From: Nitrososphaerota archaeon
GTDB taxonomy: Archaea; Thermoproteota; Nitrososphaeria; Nitrososphaerales; UBA183
Reading direction: 5' to 3'
Assembly: GCA_029785685.1 (NCBI GenBank)
Contig: JAFLZE010000001.1
Span: 2,282 to 66,281 of the forward strand
Length of the DNA stretch: 64,000 bases
Part shown: one piece after another, positions 8,683 to 17,146 of the stretch
How positions within the stretch are numbered: position 1 is the first letter of the stretch
How the letters are laid out: each line of letters begins with the position of its first letter
Position numbers and translations under genes: made by a program
Notes under the pieces: model-generated
What the model saw: the letters and a program-made list of their open reading frames with translations, nothing else
Told to the model about the DNA's origin: nothing
Databases searched by the model: none

Positions 8683-9975
8683 TTGGCGAAAGAGATAGTT
8701 CTTCTCCTGACCGTGGACAGTCTACGCAGGGATCATGTCGGCTGCTATCACGGCCAGAGTCTCACGCCCTTCCTAGACACCTTTGCCGAGGGGTCGACAG
8801 TCTTCGAAGGCGCCTGCTCTCAAGGAGGAGGGACGCCCGAGTCGTTCAGGAGCATAATGTTCTCCCTCCCGCCTCCCCTCAGCCTAGACGAGAGGCACGT
8901 CCACGGGAAGGAGTCGATAGCCAAGGTGCTCAGGGAAGCGGGGTACGCGACGGGAGGGTTCCACTCCAATCCATTCCTCTCGTCACACTTCGGCTACGAC
9001 GAGGGCTTCGAAACATTCTTCGACGGAGGCGGTAAACAGACCGGTGACGCGACCCTGCTCGGGGACCTGGGGAACGCTGCGTCCATAGCGCTGATGAACA
9101 GAGGACCGGCGACGGATGGGAAGGAGATTACATCCAGAGCACTGGAGTGGGCGAAAGGAGCCAGGTCCCCCGCCTTCCTGTGGGTCCACTACATGGACAC
9201 CCACTTCCCATACCTTCCTCCGGCCCGGATGCAGGGGTGGCGGGGGTCGCTGAGGAACAGGGTCGCCTGGGACATGCTCATGGCAAGGAAGATACAAGCC
9301 AAGGCAGGAGAGCCCTCGGAGGGGGTCCGTTCGAGGGTCATGTCGAGCTACAGGCTCTGCGTCCGCGAGGTCGACTCATACATCTCGACCCTGATCGAGG
9401 GAGTGTGGAAGCACTTCGACAGAAGACTGGTAGTCATGACCGCGGACCATGGCGAGGGGTTCTGGGAGCATGGAAGGTTCGGCCATGGCGGTGTTTACGA
9501 CGAAATTTTGCGCGTTCCTTTGATTGTGAACTCGACTGGGGCAGGACCGGGCAGGAGGGTGCAGGGCCTCGCTCCCCTGGCTGACATCAAGCCCACAATA
9601 CTGAGGCAAGCAGGCTTAGCGCAGGATGGAGGTCTCCCGCTGGCAACCGGCGAAGCTGTTACCCCTGGAAGGAAGCTGGTGTGCGCCAGCCTGGACCCGC
9701 CTGATGGGACCAGGACGCTGGGGTTCAGGTCGGAGTTGATGAAGTATATCAGGAAGGAGAGCCTGGACGGGAGCAAATGCGCGTCTGAGGAGCTCTACGA
9801 CCTGGTGCGAGACCCCGGGGAGAGGATGGATGTCTTGGCGGATCGGAAGGAGGAGGGGTCAGCGGCGAGGGCCGGCCTCGAGGAAGTGCTGGCGCGGGGA
9901 GTGACCCAAGCGTTGGTGGACAAGTCAGACGAATCAGAGGTGGCGCGGAGACTGCACGCCCTAGGTTACGATTGA
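8683..9975 (+). CDS. Sulfatase/alkaline-phosphatase-fold hydrolase
   Basis: 430 residues with the fold's metal ligands: LLLTVDSLRRDHVGCY (residues 8-22), HYMDTHFPY and TADHGEGFWEHGRFGHGG. The position where sulfatases carry Cys or Ser in CxPSR reads GGGTPESFRS (around residue 51), so formylglycine cannot form there and Thr51 is the likely nucleophile. That suggests a phosphoesterase or phosphotransferase rather than a true sulfatase. No signal peptide is visible, so it is probably cytoplasmic. A purine-rich GGGAGGGGG precedes the TTG start. Context suggests modification of a glycan or its lipid carrier. Confidence 0.75.
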   Translation: MAKEIVLLLTVDSLRRDHVGCYHGQSLTPFLDTFAEGSTVFEGACSQGGGTPESFRSIMFSLPPPLSLDERHVHGKESIAKVLREAGYATGGFHSNPFLSSHFGYDEGFETFFDGGGKQTGDATLLGDLGNAASIALMNRGPATDGKEITSRALEWAKGARSPAFLWVHYMDTHFPYLPPARMQGWRGSLRNRVAWDMLMARKIQAKAGEPSEGVRSRVMSSYRLCVREVDSYISTLIEGVWKHFDRRLVVMTADHGEGFWEHGRFGHGGVYDEILRVPLIVNSTGAGPGRRVQGLAPLADIKPTILRQAGLAQDGGLPLATGEAVTPGRKLVCASLDPPDGTRTLGFRSELMKYIRKESLDGSKCASEELYDLVRDPGERMDVLADRKEEGSAARAGLEEVLARGVTQALVDKSDESEVARRLHALGYD

Positions 9976-10006
9976 GCCAGGCAAGGAAAGAAGAGAGCTC
10001 GAACCC

Positions 10007-11197
10007 ATGAAGATCGCCTATGTCTTCGACAGGGTCTATCCCTTCTCGAAAGGGGGGGTGGAACGCAGGACTTGGGAGATGGCTCGCAGGCACGCGCAGA
10101 AAGGGCATCAAGTAACCATCATCAGTATGAAGCAGTGGGAGGGAGACAGCGTGATGGACATGGACGGAGTCAGGGTAGTTGGGGTCTGCCCGGAGGTACA
10201 GGTTTACGTGAAGGGGAGGCGGTCTGTGGGGGCTGCCATCTATTTCGGACTCTGTGTCTTGTTCCCGCTCCTTAGAGAGAGGTACGATGTCGTGAACGCG
10301 AGCATCTTCCCCTACTTTTCCTGCATATCCGCCAAGATGGCATCCGTGGTCTGGAGGAGCAAACTCGTTTTCTCCTGCTGGGAGCTTTGGGGGTCCTATT
10401 GGGGAGAGTATGTCGGGCGGATAGGAGCCATCGGTAAGATGGTGGAGAGATTCACGGTGAAGCTCCCGGACTGGATTGTGGTCGAGACAGAGGATACCAG
10501 GAGGGGACTGAAGGTGTGGGGCTTCGACCCATCCAGGGTTACCCTTGTGCCAAGCGGGGTGGACAACGAAGCAGTCCAGTCAGTCCCATCGGCAGGGGAG
10601 GATGATGCGGCAGACGTCATCTATGTGGGGAGGCTTACGAGTTACAAAGGCGTCAGGACGCTCGTCGAGGCCGTGGGGGTCCTAAAGGGGCGGGGAAAGA
10701 GCGTGAAGGCATCCATCGTGGGAGACGGCCCTCAGAGGGAGGAGCTCCAACGCCTAGCCGAAGAACTCGGGGTCGGAGAAAGGGTGAAGTTCTATGGTCG
10801 GGTAGAGGACGGAAAGAGGGTCGTAGCCCTGATGAAGGCCGCCAAGATGTTCGTCTACCCTGCTGCCCCGCTTGGCGGGTGGGCCTTGACTCCGCTGGAG
10901 GCGAACGCCGCTGGGCTCCCGGTTATCACGACCAGGGCAGGGCCTGTCCTGGGGAGCACTGATGTTGTGCAGGACGGGCGCAATGGCCTGCTGCTGGACA
11001 AACTAACCCCCGAGGCCATGGCCACGAAGATCGCTGTCCTCGTCGATGACGAGGGCCTCCGGGAGAGGCTTAGCAAGCAGGCGCTGGAGTTCGCCCGAGA
11101 GTACGATTGGGACAGTCAGACAGGGAAAGTCGAGGCTATCTACTCTGGGCTCACCGCTGGGACGGAGACGTTAAAGTCGTGCGGTTTGAGCCATTGA
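10007..11197 (+). CDS. Glycosyltransferase family 4
   Basis: 396 residues, two Rossmann domains (GT-B fold). The N-terminal domain has FSKGGVERRTWEMARRHAQ, an acceptor-side glycine loop. The C-terminal donor domain has VIYVGRLTSYKGVRTLVEA and TPLEANAAGLPVI. In the family's E-x7-E motif the second Glu is kept but the first is replaced (PLGGWALTPLEA). It transfers a nucleotide-activated sugar to a lipid-linked or protein-linked acceptor at the cytoplasmic face. It follows the sulfatase-like gene by 31 nt and precedes a GT2 gene, so they probably share a transcript. Confidence 0.85.
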   Translation: MKIAYVFDRVYPFSKGGVERRTWEMARRHAQKGHQVTIISMKQWEGDSVMDMDGVRVVGVCPEVQVYVKGRRSVGAAIYFGLCVLFPLLRERYDVVNASIFPYFSCISAKMASVVWRSKLVFSCWELWGSYWGEYVGRIGAIGKMVERFTVKLPDWIVVETEDTRRGLKVWGFDPSRVTLVPSGVDNEAVQSVPSAGEDDAADVIYVGRLTSYKGVRTLVEAVGVLKGRGKSVKASIVGDGPQREELQRLAEELGVGERVKFYGRVEDGKRVVALMKAAKMFVYPAAPLGGWALTPLEANAAGLPVITTRAGPVLGSTDVVQDGRNGLLLDKLTPEAMATKIAVLVDDEGLRERLSKQALEFAREYDWDSQTGKVEAIYSGLTAGTETLKSCGLSH

Positions 11198-11263
11198 AGC
11201 CGATGCGAGGAGGATGGAAGCCCGGGTGGGATGAGTCCGCGCGGCTGGCGGTGAAGGAGCGTC

Positions 11264-12415
11264 TTGGGAGGTAGGGAAGACACGGCCGCAGTCATAGAGG
11301 TCTCCGTCGTAATCCCCGCTAGGGACGAGGAGCAGACAATCGGGACCTGCATCGACAAAGCGCGGGCGGCATTCGATGCTCTGGGGGTAAGAGGTGAGGT
11401 AGTGGTTGCCGACAGCTCCAGGGACAAGACCAGGGAGGTGGCGGAGAAACACGGCGCCAAGGTGGTCGTCCCAGACAGGCATGGCTATGGGAACGCCTTC
11501 AAGTACGCCTTCAACCATGTTTCTGGGAGATACATCGTCCTGGGAGACGCGGACGACACCTACGACTTCGCCGAGATGGGGAGACTCCTCGAGCCGCTGA
11601 TGAACGGGGAAGCGGACGTGGTAGTCGGAACCAGGCTGAAGGGGGAGATCAAAGACGGGGCGATGCCTTGGCTCCACCGGAAGGTCGGGAACCCCTTGCT
11701 GACCGGTTCGCTCAACTTATTCTTCGGGGCGGGAGTATCGGACGCGCACTGTGGGTTCAGGGCGCTGACGCGTGAAGCCCTGGGGAAACTGCGCCTCGAA
11801 GCGTCCGGGATGGAGTTCGCGTCCGAGATGATAGTGGAGGCGGCGAGGAGGAAGCTGAGGATAGAGGAAGTGCCGATTACCTACTATCCGAGGAAAGCGG
11901 GGGATTCCAAGCTCGGGTCATTCTCTGACGGGTGGAGGCACATGAAGTTCATGCTCATCAGGGCGCCGTCCTACCTGTACTTCGCCCCCTCCCTGTTGCT
12001 CGGTGTCCTGGGAGTCGGGCTGATGCTCCTCGGGCATTTTGGCATCGATGTCGGTTATGTCCCCGGCGTCCACACCCTCGTGCTAGGGGCGTTGTTCTTG
12101 ATGGCCGGCTACCAGGTGTTCCTGCTCGGCCTCTTCTCTAAGGTCTATGGGGTGCGCATGCAACTATTCGAACCAGACCCTGCGACTGACCTAGTCTTGA
12201 GCCATCTGACGCTGGAGAGGGGGGCCCTCGTCGGCTCCGTGGTGTTTTTTGGGGGGGTCGCCCTCGCCATCACCCTGGCCGCGAAGTGGGTCTCCAGTGG
12301 CTTCGTCGAGCTCCCCCTGAACGGAGACGACATCATCTCGTTCACCCTGATAATCTTCGGCCTGCAGACCTTCTTCAGCTCGTTCTTCCTCAGCATGATC
12401 AAGGATGGATTGTAG
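11264..12415 (+). CDS. Glycosyltransferase family 2 with C-terminal membrane helices (dolichol-phosphate sugar synthase type)
   Basis: 383 residues. The GT-A domain occupies about residues 10-230 (VSVVIPARDEEQTIG; metal-binding DADDTYDF; DAHCGFRALTREAL; ITYYPRKAGDSKL). Four hydrophobic helices follow (for example LYFAPSLLLGVLGVGLMLLG). The layout matches polyprenyl-phosphate hexose synthases, which load a sugar onto dolichyl phosphate. It could supply the lipid-linked donor used by the GT-C proteins nearby. The TTG start is preceded by AAGGAG at 5 nt; no better start lies closer to the conserved domain. Confidence 0.85.
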   Translation: MGGREDTAAVIEVSVVIPARDEEQTIGTCIDKARAAFDALGVRGEVVVADSSRDKTREVAEKHGAKVVVPDRHGYGNAFKYAFNHVSGRYIVLGDADDTYDFAEMGRLLEPLMNGEADVVVGTRLKGEIKDGAMPWLHRKVGNPLLTGSLNLFFGAGVSDAHCGFRALTREALGKLRLEASGMEFASEMIVEAARRKLRIEEVPITYYPRKAGDSKLGSFSDGWRHMKFMLIRAPSYLYFAPSLLLGVLGVGLMLLGHFGIDVGYVPGVHTLVLGALFLMAGYQVFLLGLFSKVYGVRMQLFEPDPATDLVLSHLTLERGALVGSVVFFGGVALAITLAAKWVSSGFVELPLNGDDIISFTLIIFGLQTFFSSFFLSMIKDGL

Positions 12416-12486
12416 TCGACCCGCGGTCGTGCTTCTGACTCGTGGGGGCCGAGGCTGTGCCGGAGCTGGCCCAGGGAAGGGGAAGG

Positions 12487-12507
12487 CCCACAGGCTTCAG
12501 CCGTGGG
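12487..12507. repeat. Hairpin resembling an IS200/IS605-type element end
   Basis: CCCAC (12487-12491) pairs with GTGGG (12503-12507); an inner GGC-TTCA-GCC extends the stem past one unpaired A, and GTAG follows. Hairpins of this kind (gaagCCCAC...GTGGGTAG) close the right ends of IS605/TnpB elements and their guide RNAs. No transposase or TnpB gene is near, so at most this is a solo remnant; a simple terminator is the alternative. Confidence 0.35.
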
Positions 12508-12759
12508 TAGCTTTGCCAGTTAGTCGAAGATTGGAGCGCGTCAACGCCCCTAATAGAAACTGCATGTAGGGGATGTGCTTAGCTTGCGCTAGTTTCGTTC
12601 TGGAAAATGCCGTCAGATGTTGTTTAGAGAGCTGAAATCGACCGCGAAATTCGGGAAGGCTAGACACATACTTTGTACGCAAGTGTATGTTCCAAGAACC
12701 GGCCGGGTCACACGGTAGGTGAGCAAACTCGCGTGGTAAGGTGCGGCTCGGCTTGGTAG

Positions 12760-12767
12760 TTTAAAAA
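12760..12767 (+). promoter_or_regulatory. TATA box of the aIF2-gamma gene
   Basis: TTTAAAAA is centred 27 nt before the TTG start at 12791, consistent with a leaderless transcript. Confidence 0.6.
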
Positions 12768-12790
12768 GGCCCGAGAGACAGCGGACATTA

Positions 12791-15700
12791 TTGTCTGAAC
12801 AGAAGCTCGCGGAGCCCGCCGTGCCCCAGGCCCCGCTCCCGAAGCAGCCAGAGGTGAACATAGGCACCTCTGGGCACGTGGACCATGGCAAGTGTCTGAG
12901 GTGGGATCAATATGTGCTGGTCGACGGCCTCCCCCTTACCGGCGGGGAAGTCCAAGAGCTCGTTGCTCAAGACGGGAGGCTTCTGACCAAATTCGACGGG
13001 GGAGAGGTCTACGAGTTCGGACGGAACGACGTTGTGAGCATCGATACGAAATTCGAGGCAAAGAAGGCAAGCTCCCTCTTCTATATGCAGGACTACAGGG
13101 GTCCCATATACAAGGTCAGGACTGGAACAGGGCGGACGATAGCCGTCACCCCCGAACACCCCCTTCTGACCAACCGAGGCGGGAAAGTGGTATGGGTGAA
13201 GTCAAGCGAGCTGCGGCCGGGAGACCACGTCGCCTTCCTTTCCCAGATTCCCCTCACGGAGGGGCATCAGTTCCAGGATCCGTTCAGCAGGCTACAGGAA
13301 GCCTACGAGATAGTGAGGTGGCAGGATTACCAGAGAATCGAAACCATCACAGAGGGGTTCAGGCTCTTCGCCGCTCTCAAGCCCCGAGAAATCGAACAGC
13401 TGCGCATCCTGGCTGGAGCTTCGAACGGCAGGCTGTGCCGTGAGGCAGGGATTGACTACAAGACGTGGAAGAGGATACTTGACGGCTCGCGCCCCATCCG
13501 AGGTCGCCCGAAGGAGAGGCTTGTAAAATGGCTATCAGAGACCCCGGTGGCTCGCCTCTCGCCCGGTGAGTACCTTGCCGTCCAGAGGCGGGGGAGCGCA
13601 CGCCACGTCCGCAGGTTGAAGGAGTTTGACATGGACGACGACCTGGTGAGGTGGCTGGCCTTTGTCTGGTCCGAAGGGTCGAGTGGGAAGGGTTTCGTGG
13701 AGGTAACCCAGACCGTGGAGATAGAAATGCTCAATTCCTTCCTAAGGATCACCAGAGACAAACTCGGCGCAGAGGTCCGCTCCTACGAGGGAGGGGTTTA
13801 CAGAATAAACAACACGCCGCTCGTGGACTACCTCAGGTTCAAGTTCGGGTTCGTCCCCGGGAACAAGCTCGAATCGGCCGTGCAAACTTGGGTGTGCCGA
13901 CTCACGACCAAGCAGAGGGCCATCTTTCTCCGCTGGTTCCTGACACTCGACGGCGAATTCAACACGAAAGCAGGACAGGTTTCAGTCTCTCAGGCCAATC
14001 CAAAAAACATCGTCGTGATTTCGTACCTGCTCGGCTCCTTTGGGATCATCGGTAGGTTCGGGACCGTATCACGGAAGGTGAAGGGAGGAAGGAAGACCTA
14101 CCACAGGCTCAGCGTTTCAGGGCGGAGGAACCTTCAGCTCTTCGCGACGAACGTCGGATTCGAAGCCCCCAGAAAGCAAAAGGCCCTCATCGAGTACCTC
14201 GGCAGAATCTCGACTCCCAGCAAGGAGAGCGACCTGAACATGCCCGTCGACGTGCGATCGCTGCGGTCAGTCCTCCGGGGGTCTGGCCTGACGAGGGAAG
14301 GTTTCCGGTCGCCAGGGACTAGGCCTGGGATCAAAGACTTCGCATGGTACAAGGCATACGAGTCCTCGGCCAGAACGGGCCGGATTTCCAGGCCCAAGCT
14401 GCTCGCCCTCGTCCAGTCCGTTCAGGACCGCCTCGGCTTGATCGACGATTCCCTCTCAAGGCTTTCCAAGGATTGGAAGCAGATGAGCGAGCACCTCTCC
14501 ACAGCGGCCATCCCGCTTGAGCAAATAGCCCGTGAAATGGGCATGAGCCGGAAAAAGCTCACCAGAATTCTCGACCACCCTACCGCTGAAGAACGCGCGA
14601 CTGTCGTCGACTTCGTGTCGAAGAGGACCCTGGAGCGCCTCAGAGAACTCAGGCCCGCAGTGGACCAGTTAGCGGCCCTGGCCACCTCCCCCCTCGAGTT
14701 CGACAGTGTGCGTGCCGTCGAGGTCGAGCCGTACGAGGGGAAGATCTACGACCTCACGGTGCCCGAGCATTCAAACTTCGTCGCAGGCACCGGAGCCCTG
14801 ATAGCGCATAACACTACCCTCACCCAGGCCCTAACCGGCATCTGGGCCAGTGCGCACAGCGAGGAGCTCAAGCGCGGCATCACTATCAGGGTAGGCTACG
14901 CGGACACCGCCTTCTACAGGTGCACCCAGGACCACGGAGTGGCGTCATATTCGACAAGCTCGACCTGCCCCGTCTGCGGTAAGAAGACCACTTTCCTGCG
15001 GGCGATAAGCTTCGTCGACTGCCCAGGACACGAGAGCCTCATGACCAACATGCTCGCCGGTGCGTTCCTGATGGACGGCGCCCTGTTGGTGGTGGCAGCC
15101 AACGAGCCTGTCCCCAAGCCCCAGACTCGGGAGCACCTGCAGGCCCTCCAGATGCTCGGCATGAAGAGGATAGTGGTCGCGCAGAACAAAGTTGACCTGG
15201 TTACAGACGCCGAGGCAAAGAAGAACTACGAGCAGATCCAGAAGTTCACCCAGGGGACCGTCGCCGAGAAGGCCCCCATTGTCCCGATATCCGCCCAGCA
15301 GAGGCTGAACATCGATGCCCTCATCGAGGCGCTCGAGGATGTGGTCCCCACCCCGAAGAGGGACACAGGGGCGAGCCCTCTGATGTACATACTCAGGAGC
15401 TTCGACGTGAACAAGCCCGGCGCGGCCATACAGGGGCTCTCCGGCGGCGTCCTGGGCGGGAGCCTGACCAGAGGCGAGATGGAGGTCGGAGACGAGATGG
15501 AGCTCAGGCCAGGCATGGTTGACGAGAGGAGCGGGAAGTTCGTCCCTGTGATAACAAGGGTGTCGAGCCTCCAAACCAGCGCCGGTCCGGCCGAGCGGGT
15601 GGGACCGGGCGGCCTCATCGCGGTCGGGACCCACCTCGACCCGACCTTCGTGAAGGGGGACCAGATGGTCGGCAGCGTGATAGGCAAGCCGGGGACCCTC

Positions 15701-15976
15701 CCCGAGACCCTCGAGCACATCACGCTCGACGTGACTCTGCTTGAAACAGCCGTCGGTGCCGCGGAACAGGTGAAGGTCGAGAAGATCAAGCTCTCGGAGA
15801 CGGTCAGGCTCAACCTCGGCACTGCATCCACCCTGGCGGCCGCAACCTCGGTGAGAGGCGAGGTCGTGGAGCTGGACCTCAAGAAGCCGGTGGCGATCGA
15901 AAGCGGCATGAGGGCGGCCATAAGCAGGAGGATAGCGGAGCGCTGGCGCCTCATCGGCTCAGGCGTCCTGAAGTAG
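12791..15976 (+). CDS. eif2g: Translation initiation factor aIF2 subunit gamma, interrupted by an intein
   Basis: The 1061-residue precursor splices to about 421 residues, the usual length. Exteins: P-loop GHVDHGK followed after the intein by TTLTQALTG; RGITIRVGYAD; a zinc knuckle with CPVCG; DCPGHESLM (G3); AQNKVDLV (G4); then two beta-barrel domains. The GTPase brings initiator Met-tRNA to the small ribosomal subunit. The intein lies directly between Lys34 and the Thr that binds GTP/Mg, so the factor is inactive until splicing. The gene heads the conserved aIF2g-PIN-rpoE-spt4-DPCK-S24e-S27ae string. Confidence 0.95.
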   Translation: MSEQKLAEPAVPQAPLPKQPEVNIGTSGHVDHGKCLRWDQYVLVDGLPLTGGEVQELVAQDGRLLTKFDGGEVYEFGRNDVVSIDTKFEAKKASSLFYMQDYRGPIYKVRTGTGRTIAVTPEHPLLTNRGGKVVWVKSSELRPGDHVAFLSQIPLTEGHQFQDPFSRLQEAYEIVRWQDYQRIETITEGFRLFAALKPREIEQLRILAGASNGRLCREAGIDYKTWKRILDGSRPIRGRPKERLVKWLSETPVARLSPGEYLAVQRRGSARHVRRLKEFDMDDDLVRWLAFVWSEGSSGKGFVEVTQTVEIEMLNSFLRITRDKLGAEVRSYEGGVYRINNTPLVDYLRFKFGFVPGNKLESAVQTWVCRLTTKQRAIFLRWFLTLDGEFNTKAGQVSVSQANPKNIVVISYLLGSFGIIGRFGTVSRKVKGGRKTYHRLSVSGRRNLQLFATNVGFEAPRKQKALIEYLGRISTPSKESDLNMPVDVRSLRSVLRGSGLTREGFRSPGTRPGIKDFAWYKAYESSARTGRISRPKLLALVQSVQDRLGLIDDSLSRLSKDWKQMSEHLSTAAIPLEQIAREMGMSRKKLTRILDHPTAEERATVVDFVSKRTLERLRELRPAVDQLAALATSPLEFDSVRAVEVEPYEGKIYDLTVPEHSNFVAGTGALIAHNTTLTQALTGIWASAHSEELKRGITIRVGYADTAFYRCTQDHGVASYSTSSTCPVCGKKTTFLRAISFVDCPGHESLMTNMLAGAFLMDGALLVVAANEPVPKPQTREHLQALQMLGMKRIVVAQNKVDLVTDAEAKKNYEQIQKFTQGTVAEKAPIVPISAQQRLNIDALIEALEDVVPTPKRDTGASPLMYILRSFDVNKPGAAIQGLSGGVLGGSLTRGEMEVGDEMELRPGMVDERSGKFVPVITRVSSLQTSAGPAERVGPGGLIAVGTHLDPTFVKGDQMVGSVIGKPGTLPETLEHITLDVTLLETAVGAAEQVKVEKIKLSETVRLNLGTASTLAAATSVRGEVVELDLKKPVAIESGMRAAISRRIAERWRLIGSGVLK
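12893..14812 (+). other. Intein in aIF2-gamma (640 residues, LAGLIDADG type)
   Basis: It begins with Cys (block A, CLRWDQYVLVDG) and ends LIAHN, with Thr as the +1 extein residue. Block B is VTPEHPLL; block F is KIYDLTVPEHSNFV. Two LAGLIDADG-like helices are visible (RWLAFVWSEGSS and LRWFLTLDGEF), with acidic E and D at the expected ends though the motifs are degenerate. A long extra region follows the second helix and includes an HTH-like stretch (LEQIAREMGMSRKKLTRIL). Splicing residues look intact. Confidence 0.93.
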
Positions 15977-16025
15977 GGCCCATCGTCCGCCCGCCTGCTC
16001 AACTGACGGCGGCTGCTCGTGCGGC

Positions 16026-16418
16026 TTATACCTGAAGGTATCTTACCTTTACATCGCGTTCTTTAGCCAACTCACCGTCTGTAGTGAGGATTGTGCCCCT
16101 CTGTCTTCTTGCGAGCGCCAGGACAAACGAGTCAGCAAGCGACAGCCTGCTGTTCCGGCACTTCTCCATACCTGCCGCCCTGGATTGGCCTACGCTCGTC
16201 TCCATCACGGTCATGCGTTCGATGAGTTGTTGGGATCTTAGGAGTGCGACGTCCTTGCCCGACGATTGACATGTCTTGTAATAGAACTCGGCCAGTGTAA
16301 CCGATGAGATGAGGCCCTCGGCTTCGCCAGATTCGATTCTTTCTACGACAGCGTGGAGTCGCTCATCTTTGGCGTAGATGAGGGACAACGCGCCGGTGTC
16401 AAAAACAAAAGATGTCAC
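16026..16418 (-). CDS. vapC: VapC-type PIN-domain toxin
   Basis: 130 residues with the four PIN acidic positions: D7 (FVFDTGAL), E44 (TLAEFYY), D96 (LSLADSFV) and D114 (LTTDGEL). It is a Mg-dependent ribonuclease toxin of a type II toxin-antitoxin pair. Its ATG overlaps the stop of the upstream antitoxin by 4 nt, the usual coupling. The pair is inserted on the opposite strand between aIF2-gamma and the conserved PIN gene, which suggests later acquisition. Confidence 0.88.
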   Translation of the reverse strand: MTSFVFDTGALSLIYAKDERLHAVVERIESGEAEGLISSVTLAEFYYKTCQSSGKDVALLRSQQLIERMTVMETSVGQSRAAGMEKCRNSRLSLADSFVLALARRQRGTILTTDGELAKERDVKVRYLQV

Positions 16419-16660
16419 TCCTGAGCCTCCCCGCGATGCTCCGCTTCCAACTCGCGGATCGCCTGGATTATCTTATGCCGCTCGTAGACCCCGCTGCCGT
16501 AGATCTCTGTCAAGGGAGGTATCCGGATGATGGTGAGCCCGTGATCCGTCTCGACGAAAGCGAGCTTGTCACCTTTATGGATGCCATACTTCTTCCGAAT
16601 AGAAGCTGGGATGTTGACCATGCTCTTGCTCGTCACTGTCGAAGTCTCGGTCATAGCCAT
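16415..16660 (-). CDS. vapB: VapB-type antitoxin, AbrB/SpoVT swapped-hairpin DNA-binding protein
   Basis: 81 residues. The N-terminal AbrB fold reads TVTSKSMVNIPASIRKKYGI-HKGDKLAFVE; the C-terminal 30 residues should wrap the toxin. It neutralises VapC and autoregulates the operon. The ATG at 16660 lies about 23 nt from the centre of the TATA element at 16678-16687, so the message is probably leaderless. Confidence 0.85.
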   Translation of the reverse strand: MAMTETSTVTSKSMVNIPASIRKKYGIHKGDKLAFVETDHGLTIIRIPPLTEIYGSGVYERHKIIQAIRELEAEHRGEAQE

Positions 16661-16677
16661 ACAAAATTGCAGACACC

Positions 16678-16687
16678 ATATATTTAA
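16678..16687. promoter_or_regulatory. Shared TATA element between vapBC and the PIN gene
   Basis: ATATATTTAA lies between two divergent genes. It sits at the right distance for vapB on the minus strand (start 16660) and 41 nt before the PIN start at 16724. Confidence 0.45.
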
Positions 16688-16723
16688 CTCTCCTCATGGT
16701 AAGCGCCCGGGGCAAGTGGGACG

Positions 16724-17092
16724 TTGCAGAAGGTAATCTTCGACAGCAGCTTCCTGATGGCTGTGGCGGAGACGCCGACCACGTGGTTCGAGGACACGAC
16801 CGAGATCGTCGGGGGGTTCCGTCCCATCCTTCTGGAGTGCGCGAAGTCTGAGTTGGAGAGCCTGGCGTCAGAGGGCGGCAGCAGGGCCCGGACCGCCAGG
16901 GTAGCCCTCCAACTCTCTTCAAAGTTCTCCTCGGAGCGGTGCGGGGGCGCCAAGGTGGACGATGAGTTAGTCTCCGCCGCCAAGACATCGGGGGCCGTCG
17001 TAGCCACCGTGGACTCTGAGCTCCTTAGGTCCCTGAAAGCAGCCCATGTCGGAGCCATCACCCTCGGCGGCGGCAGGGTACGCCTCGTCTGA
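16724..17092 (+). CDS. FCF1/VapC9-like PIN-domain protein linked to translation genes
   Basis: 122 residues from a TTG start. The acidic PIN positions are D7 (VIFDSSF), E43 (KSELES), D79/D80 and D97 (ATVDSELL). In many archaea this PIN gene sits between aIF2-gamma and rpoE, as here, unlike the mobile VapC beside it. It has no antitoxin partner of its own, and FCF1-like PIN proteins act in rRNA processing; that role is suggested by family and context only. Confidence 0.8.
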   Translation: MQKVIFDSSFLMAVAETPTTWFEDTTEIVGGFRPILLECAKSELESLASEGGSRARTARVALQLSSKFSSERCGGAKVDDELVSAAKTSGAVVATVDSELLRSLKAAHVGAITLGGGRVRLV

Positions 17093-17115
17093 CCCTGGCC
17101 TCACGTTCTGCAAGC

Positions 17116-17125
17116 GGTTAAAACG
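17116..17125 (+). promoter_or_regulatory. TATA box of nadE
   Basis: GGTTAAAACG is centred about 27 nt before the GTG at 17147; a leaderless start is likely. Confidence 0.55.
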
Positions 17126-17146
17126 CCGGACTGCGGCGAGGAGGGG

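Larger units (their letters stand above)
12416..12790. other. Intergenic region with a hairpin remnant and a promoter
   Basis: 375 bases with no credible coding frame and no tRNA that I can fold. It holds the hairpin at 12487-12507 and the aIF2-gamma TATA box at 12760-12767. The middle part is noticeably less G+C-rich than its surroundings. Confidence 0.5.
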
